This document shows, one piece after another, positions 10,304-24,480 of a DNA stretch of 64,000 nt. This DNA is from Cladopsammia gracilis (lineage: Eukaryota > Cnidaria > Anthozoa > Scleractinia > Dendrophylliidae): positions 1,245,001-1,309,000 of the forward strand of contig JAJGOT010000051.1 of NCBI GenBank assembly GCA_022457155.1. The letters are read 5' to 3'. Below the pieces are notes generated by a model. The model was not told the origin of the DNA, did not search any database, and was given only the letters and a program-made list of their open reading frames with translations. A program made the position numbers and the translations under genes. Within the stretch, counting starts at the first letter, position 1; every line of letters starts with the position of its first letter.

Positions 10304-13300
10304 GGTTTTTCATAGGCCATTGTTTTCATAGGCCATGGATTTTCACAGGCCATGGATTTGCACAGGCCATGGATTTTCATACGCCATTGCCCATGAATTT
10401 TCATAGCCCATAGATTTCACAGGGCATGGATTTTCATAGGCCATGCATTTTTATAGCCCATGCTTTTCATAGAGCATCTTTTTCATACATCATGAATTAT
10501 CACAGCCCATGCTTTTCATAGGCCATAACATGGATTTTCATAGGCCATGGATTTTCATAGGCCATAGTTTTTCATAGGCCATGGATTTTCATAGGGCATG
10601 GATTTTCGTAGCCTATGGATTTTCATAGGCTATAGTTTTTCATAGGTCATGGTTTTTCATAGGCCATGGATTTTCATAGGAAAAACTATGGGCTTTGAAA
10701 ATTCATGGGCCATGGATTTTCATAGGCCATGTTTTTTCATAGGATTGACATGGTTTTCATAGGTCATGGTTTTTCATAGACCATGGATTTTCATAGACCA
10801 TGGATTTTCATAGGGAATAGTTTTCATAGGCCATGGTTTTTCATAGGCCATGGATTTTCATAGGCCATAGTTCTTCATAGGAAAAAAGTATGGGCTTTGA
10901 AAATTCATGGGCCATGGTTCATAGGCCATGGATTTTCATAGGCCATGGTTTTTCATAGGCCATGATTTCCATAGGCCATAAATGTTCGTAGGCCATGGAT
11001 TTTTATAGGCCATGGATTTTCATAGGCCATGGATTTTGACAGGCCATAGTTTTTCATAAGTCAGGGATTTTTATAGGCCATGGATTTTAACAGGCCATAG
11101 TTTTTCATAAGTCATGGATTTTCATAGGCCATGGATTTTCATAGGCCATGGTTTTTCATAGGTCATAGTTTTTCATAAGTCAGATTTTCATAGGCCATGG
11201 GTTTTCATAGGAAAAACTATGGGCTTTGAAAATTCATGGGCCACAGATATTCAGAGGCCATGGATTTCCATAGGCCATGGATTTTCATACGCCATGGACT
11301 TCATAGGTGATGGTTTTTCATAGGCAATTGTTTGTAATAGGAAAAAACTAAGGGCTTTGAAAATTCATGGGCCATTTTCATAGGCCATGTTTTTTCATAG
11401 GATCGACATGGTTTTCATAGGTCATGGTTTTTCATAGACCATGGATTTTCATAGGCAATAGTTTTCATAGGCCATGGTTTTTCATAGACCATGGATTTTC
11501 ATAGGCCATAGTTCTTCATAGGAAAAAAGTATGGGTTTGAAAATTCACGGGCCATGGTTCATAGGCCATGGATTTTCATAGGCCATGGTTTTTCATAGGC
11601 CATGGATTTCCATAGGCCATAGCTGTTCGTAGGCCATGGATTTTTATAGACCATGGATTTTCATAGGCCATGGATTTTCGTAGGTCATGGTTTTTCATAG
11701 GCCATGGATTTTGACAGGCCATGGTTTTTCATAGGTCATAGTTTTTCATAAGCCATGGATTTTCATAGGCGATGGTCATAGGCCATGGTTTTTCATAGAT
11801 CATAGCTTTTCATAAGTCATAGATTTTCATAGATCATAGATCATAGTTTTTCATAAGTCATAGATTTTCATAGACCATGGTTTTTCATAGGCCATGGATT
11901 TTCATAGGAAAAACTATGGGCGTTGAAAATTCATGGGCCGTGGATTTTCATAGGCCATGGTTTTTCATAGGCCTTGGATTTTGACAGGCAATGTTTTCAT
12001 AGGCGATGGTTTTCATAGGCCATGGATTTTCATATATAGGCCATGGATTTTCATATATAAGCCATGGATTTTCATAGGTCATGGCTCTCATATGCCATGG
12101 ATTTTTATAGGCCATTGATTTTTATAGGGCATCTTTTTCATATATCATGAATTATCATAGCCCATGCTTTTCATAGGCCATAACATAGATTTTCATAGCC
12201 CATGGATTTTCATAGGCAATAGTTTTTCATAGGCCATGGTTTTTATAGGCCATGGATCTTCATAGGCAATGGATTTTAACAGGCCATAGTTTTTCATAAG
12301 TCATAGATTTTCATAGACCATGGTTTTTCATAGGCCATGGATTTTCATAGGAAAAACTATGGGCGTTGAAAATTCATGGGCCATGGATTTTCATAGGCCA
12401 TGTTTTTTCATAGGATCGACATGGTTTTCATAGGCCATGGTTTTTCATAGGCCATGGTTTTTCATAGGTCATGGTTTTTCATAGACCATGGATTTTCATA
12501 GACCATGGATTTTCATAGCAAAAAAGTATGGGCTTTGAAAATTCATGGGCCATGGTTCATAGGCCATGGATTTCCATAGGCCATAGATGTTCGTAGGCCA
12601 TGGATTTTTATAGACCATGGATTTTCATAGGCCATGGATTTTCATAGGTCATGGTTTTTCATAGGCCATGGATTTTCATAGGCGATGGTTTTCATAGGCC
12701 ATGGTTTTTCATAGATCATAGCTTTTCATAAGTCATAGATTTTCATAGACCATAGATCATAGATCATAGATTTTCATAAGTCATAGATTTCCATAGACCA
12801 TGGTTTTTCATAGGTCACGGTTTTTCATAGGCCATGGATTTTCATAGGAAAAACTATGGGCGTTGAAAATTCATGGGCCGTGGATTTTCATAGACCATGG
12901 TTTTTCATAGGCCTTGGATTTTGACAGGCAATGGTTTTCATAGGTGATGGTTTTCATAGGCCATGGATTCTCATATATAGGCCATGGATTTTCATATATA
13001 AGCCATGGATTTTCATAGGTCATGGCTCTCATATGTCATGGATTTTTATAGGCCATTGATTTTTATAGGGCATCTTTTTCATATATCATGAATTATCATA
13101 GCCCATGCTTTCATAGGCCATAACATAGATTTTCATAGGCCATGGATTTTCATAGGCAATAGTTTTTCATAGGCCATAGTTTTTATAGGCCATGGATCTT
13201 CATAGGCAATGGATTTTAACCGGCCATAGTTTTTCATAAGTCATGGATTTTCATAGGCCATTGCCCATGAATTTTCAAAGCCCATAGTTTTCATAGAACA

Positions 13301-16300
13301 TGGATTTTCATAGGCCATGGATTTTTATATTCCATGGATTTTCATAGGTCATGGATTTTCATAGGACATGGATTTTTTTATAGCCCATGCTTTTCATAGG
13401 GCATCTTTTTCATATATCATGAATTATCATAGCCCATGCTTTTCAAAGGCCACAACATAGATTTTTATAGGCCATGGATTTTCATAGGAAATGGATTTTC
13501 AGAGGCCATGGATTTCCATAGGCCATGGATTTTCATACGCCATGGATTTTCATAGGTGATGGTTTTTCATAAGCCATAGTTTTTAATAGGAAAAAACTAA
13601 GGGCTTTGAAAATTCATGGGCCACAGATTTTCATAGGCCATGGATTTTGACAGGCCATGGATTTTGACAGGCCATGGTTTTCACAGGCCATGGTTTTCAC
13701 AGGCCATGGTTTTTCATAGGCCATGGATTTCCATAGGCCATAGATGTCCGTAGGCCATGGATTTTCATAGGTCATGGATTTTCTTAGGCCATGTATTTTG
13801 ACAGGCCATGGTTTTTCATAGGTCATTGTTTTTTTTTAGGTCATGGATTTTCATAGGCCATGGATTTTCATAGGCTATGGTTTTCATAGGCCATGGTTTT
13901 TCATAGGCCATGGATTTCCATAGGCCATAGATGTCCGTAGGCCATGGATTTTCATAGGTCATGGATTTTCTTAGGCCATGTATTTTCTTAGGCCATGTAT
14001 TTTGACAGGCCATGGTTTTTCATAGGTCGTTGTTTTTTTTACAGGTCATGGATTTTCATAGGCCATGGATTTTCATAGGCCATGGTTTTTCATAGATCAT
14101 AGCTTTTCATAAGTCATAGATTTTCATAGACCATAGTTCATAGATCATAGTTTTTCATAAGTCATAGATTTTCATAGACCATGGTTTTTCATAGGTCACT
14201 GTTTTTCATAGGCCATGGATTTTCATAGGAAAAACTATGGGCGTTGAAAATTCATGGGCCGTGGATTTTCATAGGCCATGGTTTTTCATAGGCAATAGTT
14301 TTTCATAGGCCATGGTTTTTATAGGCCATGGATCTTCATAGGCAATGGATTTTAACAGGCCATGGTTTTTCATAAGTCATGGATTTTCATAGGCCATGGA
14401 TTTTCATAGGCAATAGTTTTTCATAGGCCATGGTTTTTATAGGCCATGGATTTTAACAGGCCATGGTTTTCACAGGCCATGGTTTTTCATAGGTCATGGA
14501 TTTTCAAAGGCAATGGTTTTTCATAGGTCAGTTTTTCATAAGTCATTGATTTTTATAGGCCATGGATTTTCATAGGAAAAACTATGGGCTTTGAAAATTC
14601 ATGGGCCACAGATTTTCATAGGCCATGGATTTTGACAGGCCATGGTTTTCACAGGCCATGGTTTTTCATAGGTCATGGATTTTCAAAGGCAATGGTTTTC
14701 ATAGGCAATGGAATTTCATAGGCCATGGATTTTCATAGGCCATGGTTTTTCATTAATCATAGTTTTTTATAAGTCATAGATTTTCATAGACCATGGTTTT
14801 TCATAGGTCACGATTTTTCATAGGCCATGGATTTCCATAGGAAAAACTATGGGCTTTGAAAATTCATGGGCCATGGTTTTTCAGAGGCCATGGATTTTGA
14901 CAGGCAATGGTTTTCATAGGCGTTGGTTTTCATTGGCCATTGCCGATGAATTTTCAAAGCCCATAGTTTTCATAGAACATGGATTTTCATAGGCCATGGA
15001 TTTTCATAGGATATGGATTTTTTATAGCTTATGCTTTTCATAGGGCATCTTATTCATACATCATGATTTATCATAGCCCATGCTTTTCATAGGCCATAAC
15101 ATAGATTTTCATAGGCCGTGGATTTTAATAGGAAAAAACTAAGGGCTTTGAAAATTCATGGGCCATGGATTTTCATAGGCCATATGGTTTTTCATAGGAT
15201 CGACATGGTTTTCATAGGCCATGGTTTTTCATAGGCCATAGTTCTTCATAGGAAAAAAGTATGGGCTTTGAAAATTCATGGGCCATGGTTCATAGGCCAT
15301 GGATTTTCATACGCCATGGATTTTCGTAGGTGATGGTTTTTCATAGGCAATTGTTTGTAATAGGAAAAAACTAAGGGCTTTGAAAATTCATGGGCCATGG
15401 ATTTTCATAGGCCATGGTTTTCATAGGCCATGGTTTTTCATAGGCCATGGATTTTCATAGACCATGGATTTTCATAGGCAATAGTTTTCATAGGCCATGG
15501 TTTTTCATAGGCCATGGATTTTCATAGGCCATAGTTCTTCATAGGAAAAAAGTATGGGCTTTGAAAATTCATGGGCCATGGTTCATAGGCCATGGATTTT
15601 CATAGGCCATGGTTTTTCATAGGCCATGGATTTCCATAGGCCATAGATGTTCGTAGCCCATGGATTTTTATAGACCATGGATTTTCATAGGCCATGGATT
15701 TTCATAGGTCATGGTTTTTCATAGGCCATGGATTTTGACAGGCCATGGTTTTCACAGGCCATGGTTTTTCATTGGTCAAAGTTTTTCATAAGCCATGGAT
15801 TTTCATAGGCGATGGTTTTCATAGGCCATGGTTTTTCATAGATCATAGCTTTTCATAAGTCATAGATTTTCATAGACCATAGATCATAGATCATAGTTTT
15901 TCATAAGTCATAGATTTTCAGACCATGGCTTTTCATAGGTCACGGTTTTTCATAGGCCATGGATTTTCATAGGAAAAACTATGGGCGTTGAAAATTCATG
16001 GGCCGTGGATTTTCATAGGCCATGGTATTTCATAGGCAATAGTTTTTCATAGGCCATGGTTTTTATAGGCCATGGATCTTCATAGGCAATGGATTTTAAC
16101 AGGCCATAGTTTTTCATAAGTCATGGATTTTCATAGGCCATTGATTTTTTATAGGCCATGGATTTTCATAGGCAATAGTTTTTCATAGGCCATGGTTTTT
16201 ATAGGCCATGGATTTTAACAGGCCATAGTTTTTCATAAGTCATGGATTTTCATAAGTCATGGATTTTCATAGGCCATGGATTTTCATAGGCCATGGTTTT

Positions 16301-18748
16301 TCATAGGTCAGTTTTTCATAAGTCATTGATTTTCATAGGCCATGGATTTTCATAGGAAAAACTATGGGTTTTGAAAATTCATGGGCCACAGATTTTCATA
16401 GGCCATGGATTTTGACAGGCCATGGTTTTCACAGGCCATGGTTTTTCATAGGTCATGGATTTTCATAGTCCAGACCTTGATAGTTTTTCATAAGTCATGG
16501 ATTTTCATAGGCCATGGTTTTTCATTAATCATAGTTTTTTATAAGTCATAGATTTTCATAGACCATGGTTTTTCATAGGTCACGATTTTTCATAGGCCAT
16601 GGATTTTCATAGGAAAAACTATGGGCTTTAAAAATTCATGGGCCATGGTTTTTCAGAGGCCATGGATTTTGACAGGCAATGGTTTTCATAGGCGTTGGTT
16701 TTCATAGGCCATGGATTTTCATAGGCCATTGCCGATGAATTTTCAAAGCCCATAGTTTCCATAGAACATGGATTTTCATAGGCGATGGATTTTGACAGGC
16801 CATGGTTTTTACAGGCCATGGATTTTCATAGGCCATGTATTTTGATAGGTCATGGTTTTCATAGGCCATGGTTTTCGTAGGTCATAGTTTTTCATAAGTC
16901 ATAGATTTTCATAGGCCATGGTTTTTCATAGGCCATGGATTTTCATAGGAAAAACTATGGGCTTTGAAAATTCATGTGCCACAGATTTTCATAGGCCATG
17001 GATTTTGACAGGCCATGGATTTTGACAGGCCATAGATGTCCGTAGGCCATGGATTTTCATAGGTCATGGATTTTCTTAGGCCATGTATTTTCTTAGGCCA
17101 TGTATTTTGACAGGCCATGGTTTTTCATAGGTCATTGTTTTTTTTATAGGTCGTGGATTTTCATAGGCCATGGATTTTCATAGGCTATGGTTTTCATAGG
17201 CCATGGTTTTTCATAGATCATAGCTTTTCATAAGTCATAGATTTTTATAGACCATAGATCATAGATCATAGTTTTTCATAAGTCATAGATTTTCATAGAC
17301 CATGGTTTTTCATAGGTCACTGTTTTTCATAGGCCATGGATTTTCATAGGAAAAACTATGGGCGTTGAAAATTCATGGGCCGTGGATTTTCATAGGCCAT
17401 GGTTTTTCATAGGCAATAGTTTTTCATAGGCCATGGTTTTTATAGGCCATGGATCTTCATAGGCAATGGATTTTAACAGGCCATAGTTTTTCATTAGTCA
17501 TGGATTTTCATAGGCCATGGATTTTCATAGGCAATAGTTTTTCATAGGCCATGGTTTTTATAGGCCATGGATTTTAACAGGCCATAGTTTTTCATAAGTC
17601 ATGGATTATGGATTTTCATAGGCCATGGTTTTTCATAGGTCAGTTTTTCATAAGTCATTGATTTTCATAGGCCATGGATTTTTATAGGAAAAACTATGGG
17701 CTTTGAAAATTCATGGGCCACAGATTTTCATAGACCATGGATTTTGACAGGCCATGGTTTTCACAGGCCATGGTTTTTCATAGGTCATGGATTTTCATAG
17801 GCAATGGATTTTCATAGGCAATGGTTTTCATAGGCCATGGATTTTCATAGGCAATGGAATTTCATAGGCCATGGATTTTCATAGGTCATGGATTTTCATA
17901 GTCCAGACCTTGATAGTTTTTCATAAGTCATGGATTTTCATAGGCCATGGTTTTTTATTAATCATAGTTTTTTATAAGTCATAGATTTTCATAGACCATG
18001 GTTTTTCATAGGTCACGATTTGTCATAGGCCATGGATTTTCATAGAGAAAACTATGGGCTTTGAAAATTCATGGGCCATAGTTTTTCAGAGGCCATGGAT
18101 TTTGACAGGCAATGGTTTTTATAGGCGTTGGTTTTCATAGGCCATGGATTTTCATAGGCCATTGCCGATGAATTTTCAAAGCCCATAGTTTTCATAGAAC
18201 ATGGATTTTCATAGGCCATGGATTTTCATAGGCCATGGATTTTCATAGGATATGGATTTTTTATAGCTTATGCTTTTCATAGGGCATCTTTTTCATACAT
18301 CATGATTTATCATAGCCCATGCTTTTCATAGGCCATAACATAGATTTTCATAGGCCGTGGATTTTCATAGGAAATGGATTTTCATAGGCCATGGTTTTTC
18401 ATAGGTTATAGTTTTTAATAGGAAAAAACTAAGGGCTTTGAAACTTCATGGGCCATGGATTTTCATGGGCCATGGTTTTTCATAGGTCATGGTTTTTTAT
18501 AGGTCATGGTTTTTCATAGGCCGTGGATTTTCATAGCCAATAGTTTTCATAGGCCATGGTTTTTCATAGGCCATAGTTCTTCATAGGAAAAAAGTATGGG
18601 CTTTGAAAATTCATGGGCCATGGTTCATAGGCCATGGTTTTTTCATAGGCCATGGTTTTTCATAGGCCATGGATTTTCATAGACCATGGATTTTCATAGA
18701 CCATAGATGTTCATAGATGGCCATGGATTTTCATAGGCCATGGATTTT
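10304..18748 (-). repeat. 17-bp satellite array, inverted 8.4-kb block
   Basis: The same satellite in reverse orientation (unit ATTTTCATAGGCCATGG). Blocks beginning AGGAAAAACTATGGGC and containing GAAAATTCATGGGCC recur every few hundred bases. Longer higher-order segments repeat: roughly 13,930-14,660 corresponds closely to 17,040-17,770, about 3.11 kb apart. No gene is present; apparent open frames are periodic 17-residue readings of the unit. Confidence 0.95.
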
Positions 18749-18760
18749 AATTTTTTGCCT

Positions 18761-20170
18761 GTCAAAATCCATGGCCTATGAAAAACCATGACCTATGAAA
18801 ATCCATGGCCTATGAAAATCCATGGTCTATCAAAATCCATAGCCTATGAAAATCCATGGCCTATGAAAATTCATGGCTTATTAAAAACCATGGCCTATGA
18901 AAATCTATGGCGTATGAAAATCCATGGCGTATGAAAATCCATGGCGTATGAAAATCCATGGCGTATGAAAATCCATGGCGTATGAAAATCCATGGCGTAT
19001 GAAAATCCATGGCGTATGAAAAGCATGGGCTATGATAATTCATGATGTATGAAAAGATGCCCTATGAAAAGCATGGGCTATAAAAATCCATGGCCTATGA
19101 AAATCCATGGCCTCTGAATATCCATGGCCTATGAAAATCCATGTTCTATGAGAACTATGGGCTTTTAAAATTCATGGCCTGTGCAAATCCATGGCCTATG
19201 AAAATCCATGGCATGGCCTATGAAAATCCATGACTTATGAAAAACCATGGCCTATGAAAATCCATGGCCTATGAAAATCCATGACCCATGAACTTTCAAA
19301 GCCCATATTTTTTTCCTATGAAAAACTATGGCCTATGAAAATCCATGGCTTATGAAAACCATGGCCTATGAAAACCATGCCCTATGAAAAACTATGCCCT
19401 ATGAAAATCCATGGGCTATGAAAAACATGGGCTATGATAATTCATGATGTATGAAAAAGATGCCCTATGAAAATCAATGCCCTATACAAATCCATGGCAT
19501 ATGAAAGCCATGCCCTATGAAAACCATGAAAATTCATGGCCTATATATGAAAATCCATGACCTATGAAAACCATGAAAATCCATGGCTTATGAAAATCCA
19601 TGGCCCATGAATTTTCAAAGCTCATAGGTTTTTCCTATGAAAAACCATGGTCGACGAAAATCCATGCCCTATGAAAATCCATGGGCTATGAAAAACATGG
19701 GCTATGATAATTCATGATGTTGAAAAAGATGCCCTATGAAAATCAATGCCCTATACAAATCCATGGCATATGAAAGCCATGCCCTATGAAAACCATGAAA
19801 ATTCATGGCCTATATATGAAAATCCATGACCTATGAAAACCATGAAAATCCATGGCTTATGAAAATCCATGGTCCATGAATTTTCAAGTACGAAAATCCA
19901 TGGCCGACGAAAATCCATGGCCTATGAAAAACTATGGCCTATGAAAAACTATGGCGTATAGAGAACCATGGCGTATGAAAATCCATGGCCTATGAAAATC
20001 CATGACCTATGAAAAACCATGACCTATGAAAACTATGGCCCATGAAAAGCATGGGCTATGATAATTCATGATGTATGGAAAAGATGCCCTATGAAAAGCA
20101 TGGGCTATAAAAATCCATGGCCTATGAAAATCGATGGCATATGAAAATCCATGTTCTATGAAAACTATGG
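18761..20170 (+). repeat. 17-bp satellite array, block 5 (forward)
   Basis: Orientation returns to forward after a short spacer (18749-18760, TTTTTTGCC). It includes a run of seven near-perfect units of GGCGTATGAAAATCCAT at 18,909-19,020 and two nearly identical ~250-bp segments around 19,390-19,600 and 19,670-19,880. It ends at about 20,170. Confidence 0.95.
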
Positions 20171-20760
20171 TGGCTATTTAAATAAATATGGCATCATAAT
20201 GGTGTCATTGCTGTTGCTAATGACAACAATTTTGTTAGACACTTAGCTGGTAAGGTTTTGTGGCGTTTGAACTTTTAACGTTGTCTTGTTCAAATTCCTG
20301 CCCCCCCCCCCCCCCCCTGGGCCAAAAAGGTGTTCAAATTCCCTACCCTTTATGTCCGATTTTACGGCGAAATGGACCTCCCAAGGACAAATGTCGAAAA
20401 AAAGTGCTAAAATGTTTTGCATTTTTATCTTGCATATGGCTTTATTAGAGGGTCTGGATGGGGGTGCCTCGAAAACACTAAACACTAAAATTTTTCCTTC
20501 TATAACATCAAACAGTTAAATTTTAGGCTGTTTAACATTTAACACTAAAAAATTCACTGTAACACTAAATTTGATACAAATGTAAGCGGAAATGGCTTAA
20601 AAAAGCGAAAGATACTTCTCAAACTCATTAATAATTCATGACGAGAACACAAAGGAAATCACTACCGTGAAGGAGGTTTTGAAATCGTTTCTTAATTTGC
20701 ATAGATTTTGGCGATTTTATTCCTTCGTTTTCTCCGCATTTAACGATCAGTTTGAGAAGC
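20171..20760. repeat. Poly-C repeat and intergenic DNA
   Basis: Contains a 17-bp C run at 20301-20317 embedded in sequence where 'gttcaaattcc' occurs on both sides, and an 'aacactaaa' motif repeated several times near 20477-20572. Open frames crossing the C run are not credible genes. Confidence 0.5.
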
Positions 20761-20903
20761 TATATCAAACACTCGAAACAGTGTTTCATCAGATTTCCAA
20801 ACACTTTGAAGTGGTTTAAAAAAACTCGGCTGCGCCTCGTTTTTCCAATCCACTTCTCGGTGTTTGGAAATCTGATGAAACACTGTTCCTCGTGTTTGAT
20901 ATA
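20761..20903. mobile_element. Fold-back MITE
   Basis: Arms of about 50 bp: TATATCAAACACTCGAAACA... mirrored by ...GTTTGATATA, with an internal ...GATTTCCAAACAC/GTGTTTGGAAATC pairing and a loop rich in GGCTGCGCC. Non-coding. Confidence 0.85.
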
Positions 20904-21360
20904 TTACTTATCAAGACAAACGTGGACATTCGATATGGAGTAATATCTACAATTAATTTACAGCCTGTGTCATTTTGATTACAATTTTGTGTTTGTTCAT
21001 TGTTTATTTTCCTATAATAGAAAATCATGGGAGACTATTTCTCAGCAGAAGGGTACATTATGCTCGACAATGAAAATTTTCCTCCGTCGTTATTACACTT
21101 GTTCAATCTTTCATTTCAAAAATTTGTTTGGTTAATCATCATGCTCCTTTTACCTACCAGGAAATAGGCTGTTGCGTCCTCACTAGCCAATCCTCTCGTT
21201 TCTTAGCACATGTATCAGCAGTAAGCCAGCCTTTGAATCTGAACTCCCCTTGCCTTCCCGGGTCCAAGTTAGCGCTATTTTCGGGTTTTCATTTAATTAA
21301 CTCCGGATCACAGAGTCATTCACAAGGTAATGTATATGCGCACGCCAGATCGTGCAAACT
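20904..21360. other. No recognisable gene
   Basis: Intergenic sequence downstream of the broken minus-strand gene. No supported coding region or repeat structure was seen. Confidence 0.4.
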
Positions 21361-24300
21361 CTACAAGTCAAGGCGAAAATGAGCGCGAATGGCGCGACCA
21401 GACCTGTTGAGTGTTGTTGTGTGGGGGTAGGAGTCGTGATCGTCATCATCCACATCGTTGCCTGAGTCTGTGTCGTATTCATCCTCCTGAAGTGGCACTT
21501 CACCAACAGCAACTATTTCAACTGTGCTATCGTCCACAAACGTGATGCTGGGTGCGTGCGAGTCCCCATCGTCATCTGTGACTTGCGGCATAATTTGTTC
21601 CATTCCTTCTCGACCTTCAACAGTTGAGTCGTCGTGGAACATTACTTTGGAATGAGGAGGTTGAGTGTAATACACTGCTGGTGGGAGAGCTCCGGCTTTG
21701 TCTTTTGTGGTTTCACTCCGCACTGTTCTCTGTCTCACAGGACGATATTTGTCCACCAACTCCTTGGAGGATCTATCCTTGCAGCTGTTGGAGGCTTCAT
21801 CACTTCAACATCTGCCAACTCCATACTAGATGTTGGAACTGGATAAAACGATTTGTCATGTGTAAAGTATTTGGCGCTCCACTTTGTCGTTCTTTTTAAT
21901 GATTCCTTTGCAATTGTGCCAAAGTCTCGAGCATACTGTAAAGCTGTGAAAGTCTCGTGCTTGAAGTGGGAGACTGCATGAAGGTTTTCAACTATAGTGG
22001 TCAGTACCGTACGGAGGTCAACTTCACCAAGATAATCCTCATTTATGCTCTTCAAGTAATTCCAACGAGACTTGTGTTTTCTTTGATACAGTTCCTTCGG
22101 GACCATTTGTTGCTGCTGCTTCTTTCATGTTGTAGTGCTGTTTAACCGTAGCAACTGTGCTTTTAATATATTCATTCACTGATGAAACATTGTTCACAGC
22201 ATCTTGAAGGGATAGTGATACCGCGTCTACGGTTTGAGCACCAATTCCAAAACTGTCGTACAGTTTCCCAAGGGTTTGAAGGAAGGACACTGTGCCAGTA
22301 AGAGGTGAAACTATTTTAACCATTCCAGCAGCTACGTCCGACACAAAGATAGTATTCTGCAAACAGCATATTCCGTGGACTTGCGCAAAGGTGCAGGTTT
22401 CACCAGTTCCATCATTAGTTCCTTCTATTTCAGTGCCCATCAATGTTTCAACAGTTGTGGTTCTGGGATCAAAGGTCTTAACCTTCCTATCTACGTACAA
22501 CCCACCTGCTTTACCAGATGCAGCCAAGTATGCTGACCGTCTCCACACACAAAGAGATTCAATACTTGAAACGCCATTGGGATAATTTATTTCTCGCATG
22601 CTAGTACCAACGACGGCAACACCATTGTAGCTTAGTTCCAATTGAATAATCTTTTGGTGCTCGTCATCTGCACACAAAAGGATGTCCGTACTTGCCACAC
22701 AAATTGACGTTGGTTTTACTAAAGGCGTGTTAAGCTGGACGATTTCTGGGTTCTTAACTTGTGCAGCTAAGGCTTGTGAATGTGTCGCAAGTCGCTTCCG
22801 AAGAATTGGCACTGTGCCCTCTTGTGGCAAGCTAAAACGACCCAGCCGTGAAAGTAGCTCTGCTCGCGATTTCAGGCCCTCCGGCTTTAAACGTACTTTG
22901 CCTTCCAAGTCAATAACACGAATTGCCCCAGATCCTAGCTCAGAAACGAAAACTATACCGTTAGTAAAGCAAAGGTCCCTTGCATCTATGAATGTTTCTT
23001 ATCGTACGTGTACATCAACTGGTTGATGCAAACGTAATTCCAGATTCGAAGTCATAGTCTAACACGAGCACTTTTCCTTGAGGCCCACTTTCAACGGTCT
23101 TTTGCATACCCCACTCTGATTGGTTTTCCAAAAGCGATACTTTTCTGGAACTATTGTGTGCACGACCAAACTTATTCCTCTCAGTACTTCTAGTACCGAG
23201 GTTCTAGTAAGGCGCACGATCGGTTCTACAGCCATCCGATCTTTATTCCTTACGCAGTCCAGGGTCAGCAGTTTTCGTAACTTCTTATGCACATCAGGGC
23301 CAGCAGAATCGCGGAGTGTTCGAATTAGAACTAGACTACTCTTCGCGCCCTCAAGATCAATGAACCAGTTGGCCCAGCTGCATTTCATACTTTTGCCAAG
23401 ATGAACCACATCTGGCAGGGCGACAAGAAGCGAAAGTTCAGGAGGTAATGTACCATCTTGGGCCATAGAGTGTAGGTTTGACAACGCCTTCTTGTTACAC
23501 TCCTCACAATCGGTAATCACTGTTGCAGCAAGAAACCTATTACACTTTAATTCTTTTTCTAAACACCGGTCACAAGCCCTTAAGGAAAAGGAGACCTGGC
23601 CATTTTGTTTGCAGGCCGCGCAAACAGATTTGAGCTTAAGACACTCATCACAGCTGCTAAAGCAAAAGGGCGGGTCATTCGATACAATTTGACTGACGGA
23701 AGTCTGGAGCTTCAGACACATTTGGCATGTTTGCAGGGTCTTAGCGGTGTCTTGTATAGATTTGAGCATTTCTTCACCAGTGACTGATTTCGGACGATAG
23801 TACACACCAACTGGAATTGATGAGCCGTTGTCCAATGATGTGCCTACGACCACTTCTGCGCTTGTTAAGAGATTTTTTTCATTTCCTCTGGATCAGGAAT
23901 GGAGTTGCTGCTGAAATTGTTTTGGTCTAACAACTCAGTTAGCCCAACCACCATTTTCTGAAGTGAATCATATCTAGGCCAGGTTTTAATGCAGTTCCAT
24001 CAATAGCTTGAGACAATGGAATAACGTTCAACTTATCTGTAGAAACAAGCGCTGGCAAATCGGCTTCTCGATTAAAGACAAAGGAATACAAAGACAATAG
24101 ATGCGGTTTGATCACCCCAGTGGCTTGAAAGCGTTTTGACGAATTTGTTGACGGACCGCAAAGGTTGAAATCAGAAAATGTGTTGAATTCTTTCAGTCCC
24201 CCTCTCTCAGTTCCGAAGAAACCAGGCCCTCTCAAAAAATTTCGTGTCCGACTACCTCAGAGATACTTGATAGTGTCAAAAAACTCGCACACATCTCGGC

Positions 24301-24480
24301 CCCATGAGAAATCAGAAGCAGATTTAGGATCAACTAGAGCGAAAGATGTAGTGTTGTCAATAAATTTGTAGTATAGACAATCTTCCGGGATCTTTCCTTT
24401 CTCAAGAAGTTGATTGAGTTTAATAGCAACTGGATGGGCGTTCTCCGCACACCGAGAAGAATAAAGGTACACAAAAGTCT
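21361..24480 (-). pseudogene. Intronless broken gene with Cys-rich, SAP-like and NHL-like segments
   Basis: Reading on the minus strand, one protein can be followed through consecutive frames: 24472-24257, 24235-23939, 23853-23059, 22908-22039, 22106-21735 and 21759-21361. Breaks include an in-frame TGA near 24257, a frameshift at a T7 run near 23872, another near 23055 and further ones near 22070 and 21750. Segments are a CxxC-rich stretch (CQMCLKL, CDECLKLKSVCAAC, CDRCLEKELKC, CEECNKKAL), a SAP-like helix pair (LKSRAELLSRLGRF...PILRKRLATH), then NHL/beta-propeller-like strands (DGTGETCTFAQVHGICCLQ) and an acidic tail ending RSGRAIRAHFRLDL. I do not know the function. The lack of introns over 3.1 kb suggests a retrocopy or a transposon-borne gene, and the lesions suggest a dead copy. 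Confidence 0.65.

Noticed and set aside
9972..20170. CRISPR-like regular repeats
   Set aside because: Repeats are directly adjacent 17-mers without unique spacers of constant length, and the genome is eukaryotic.
20243..20519. Pro-rich or Gly-rich small proteins
   Set aside because: They depend on a 17-bp C run; no other support.
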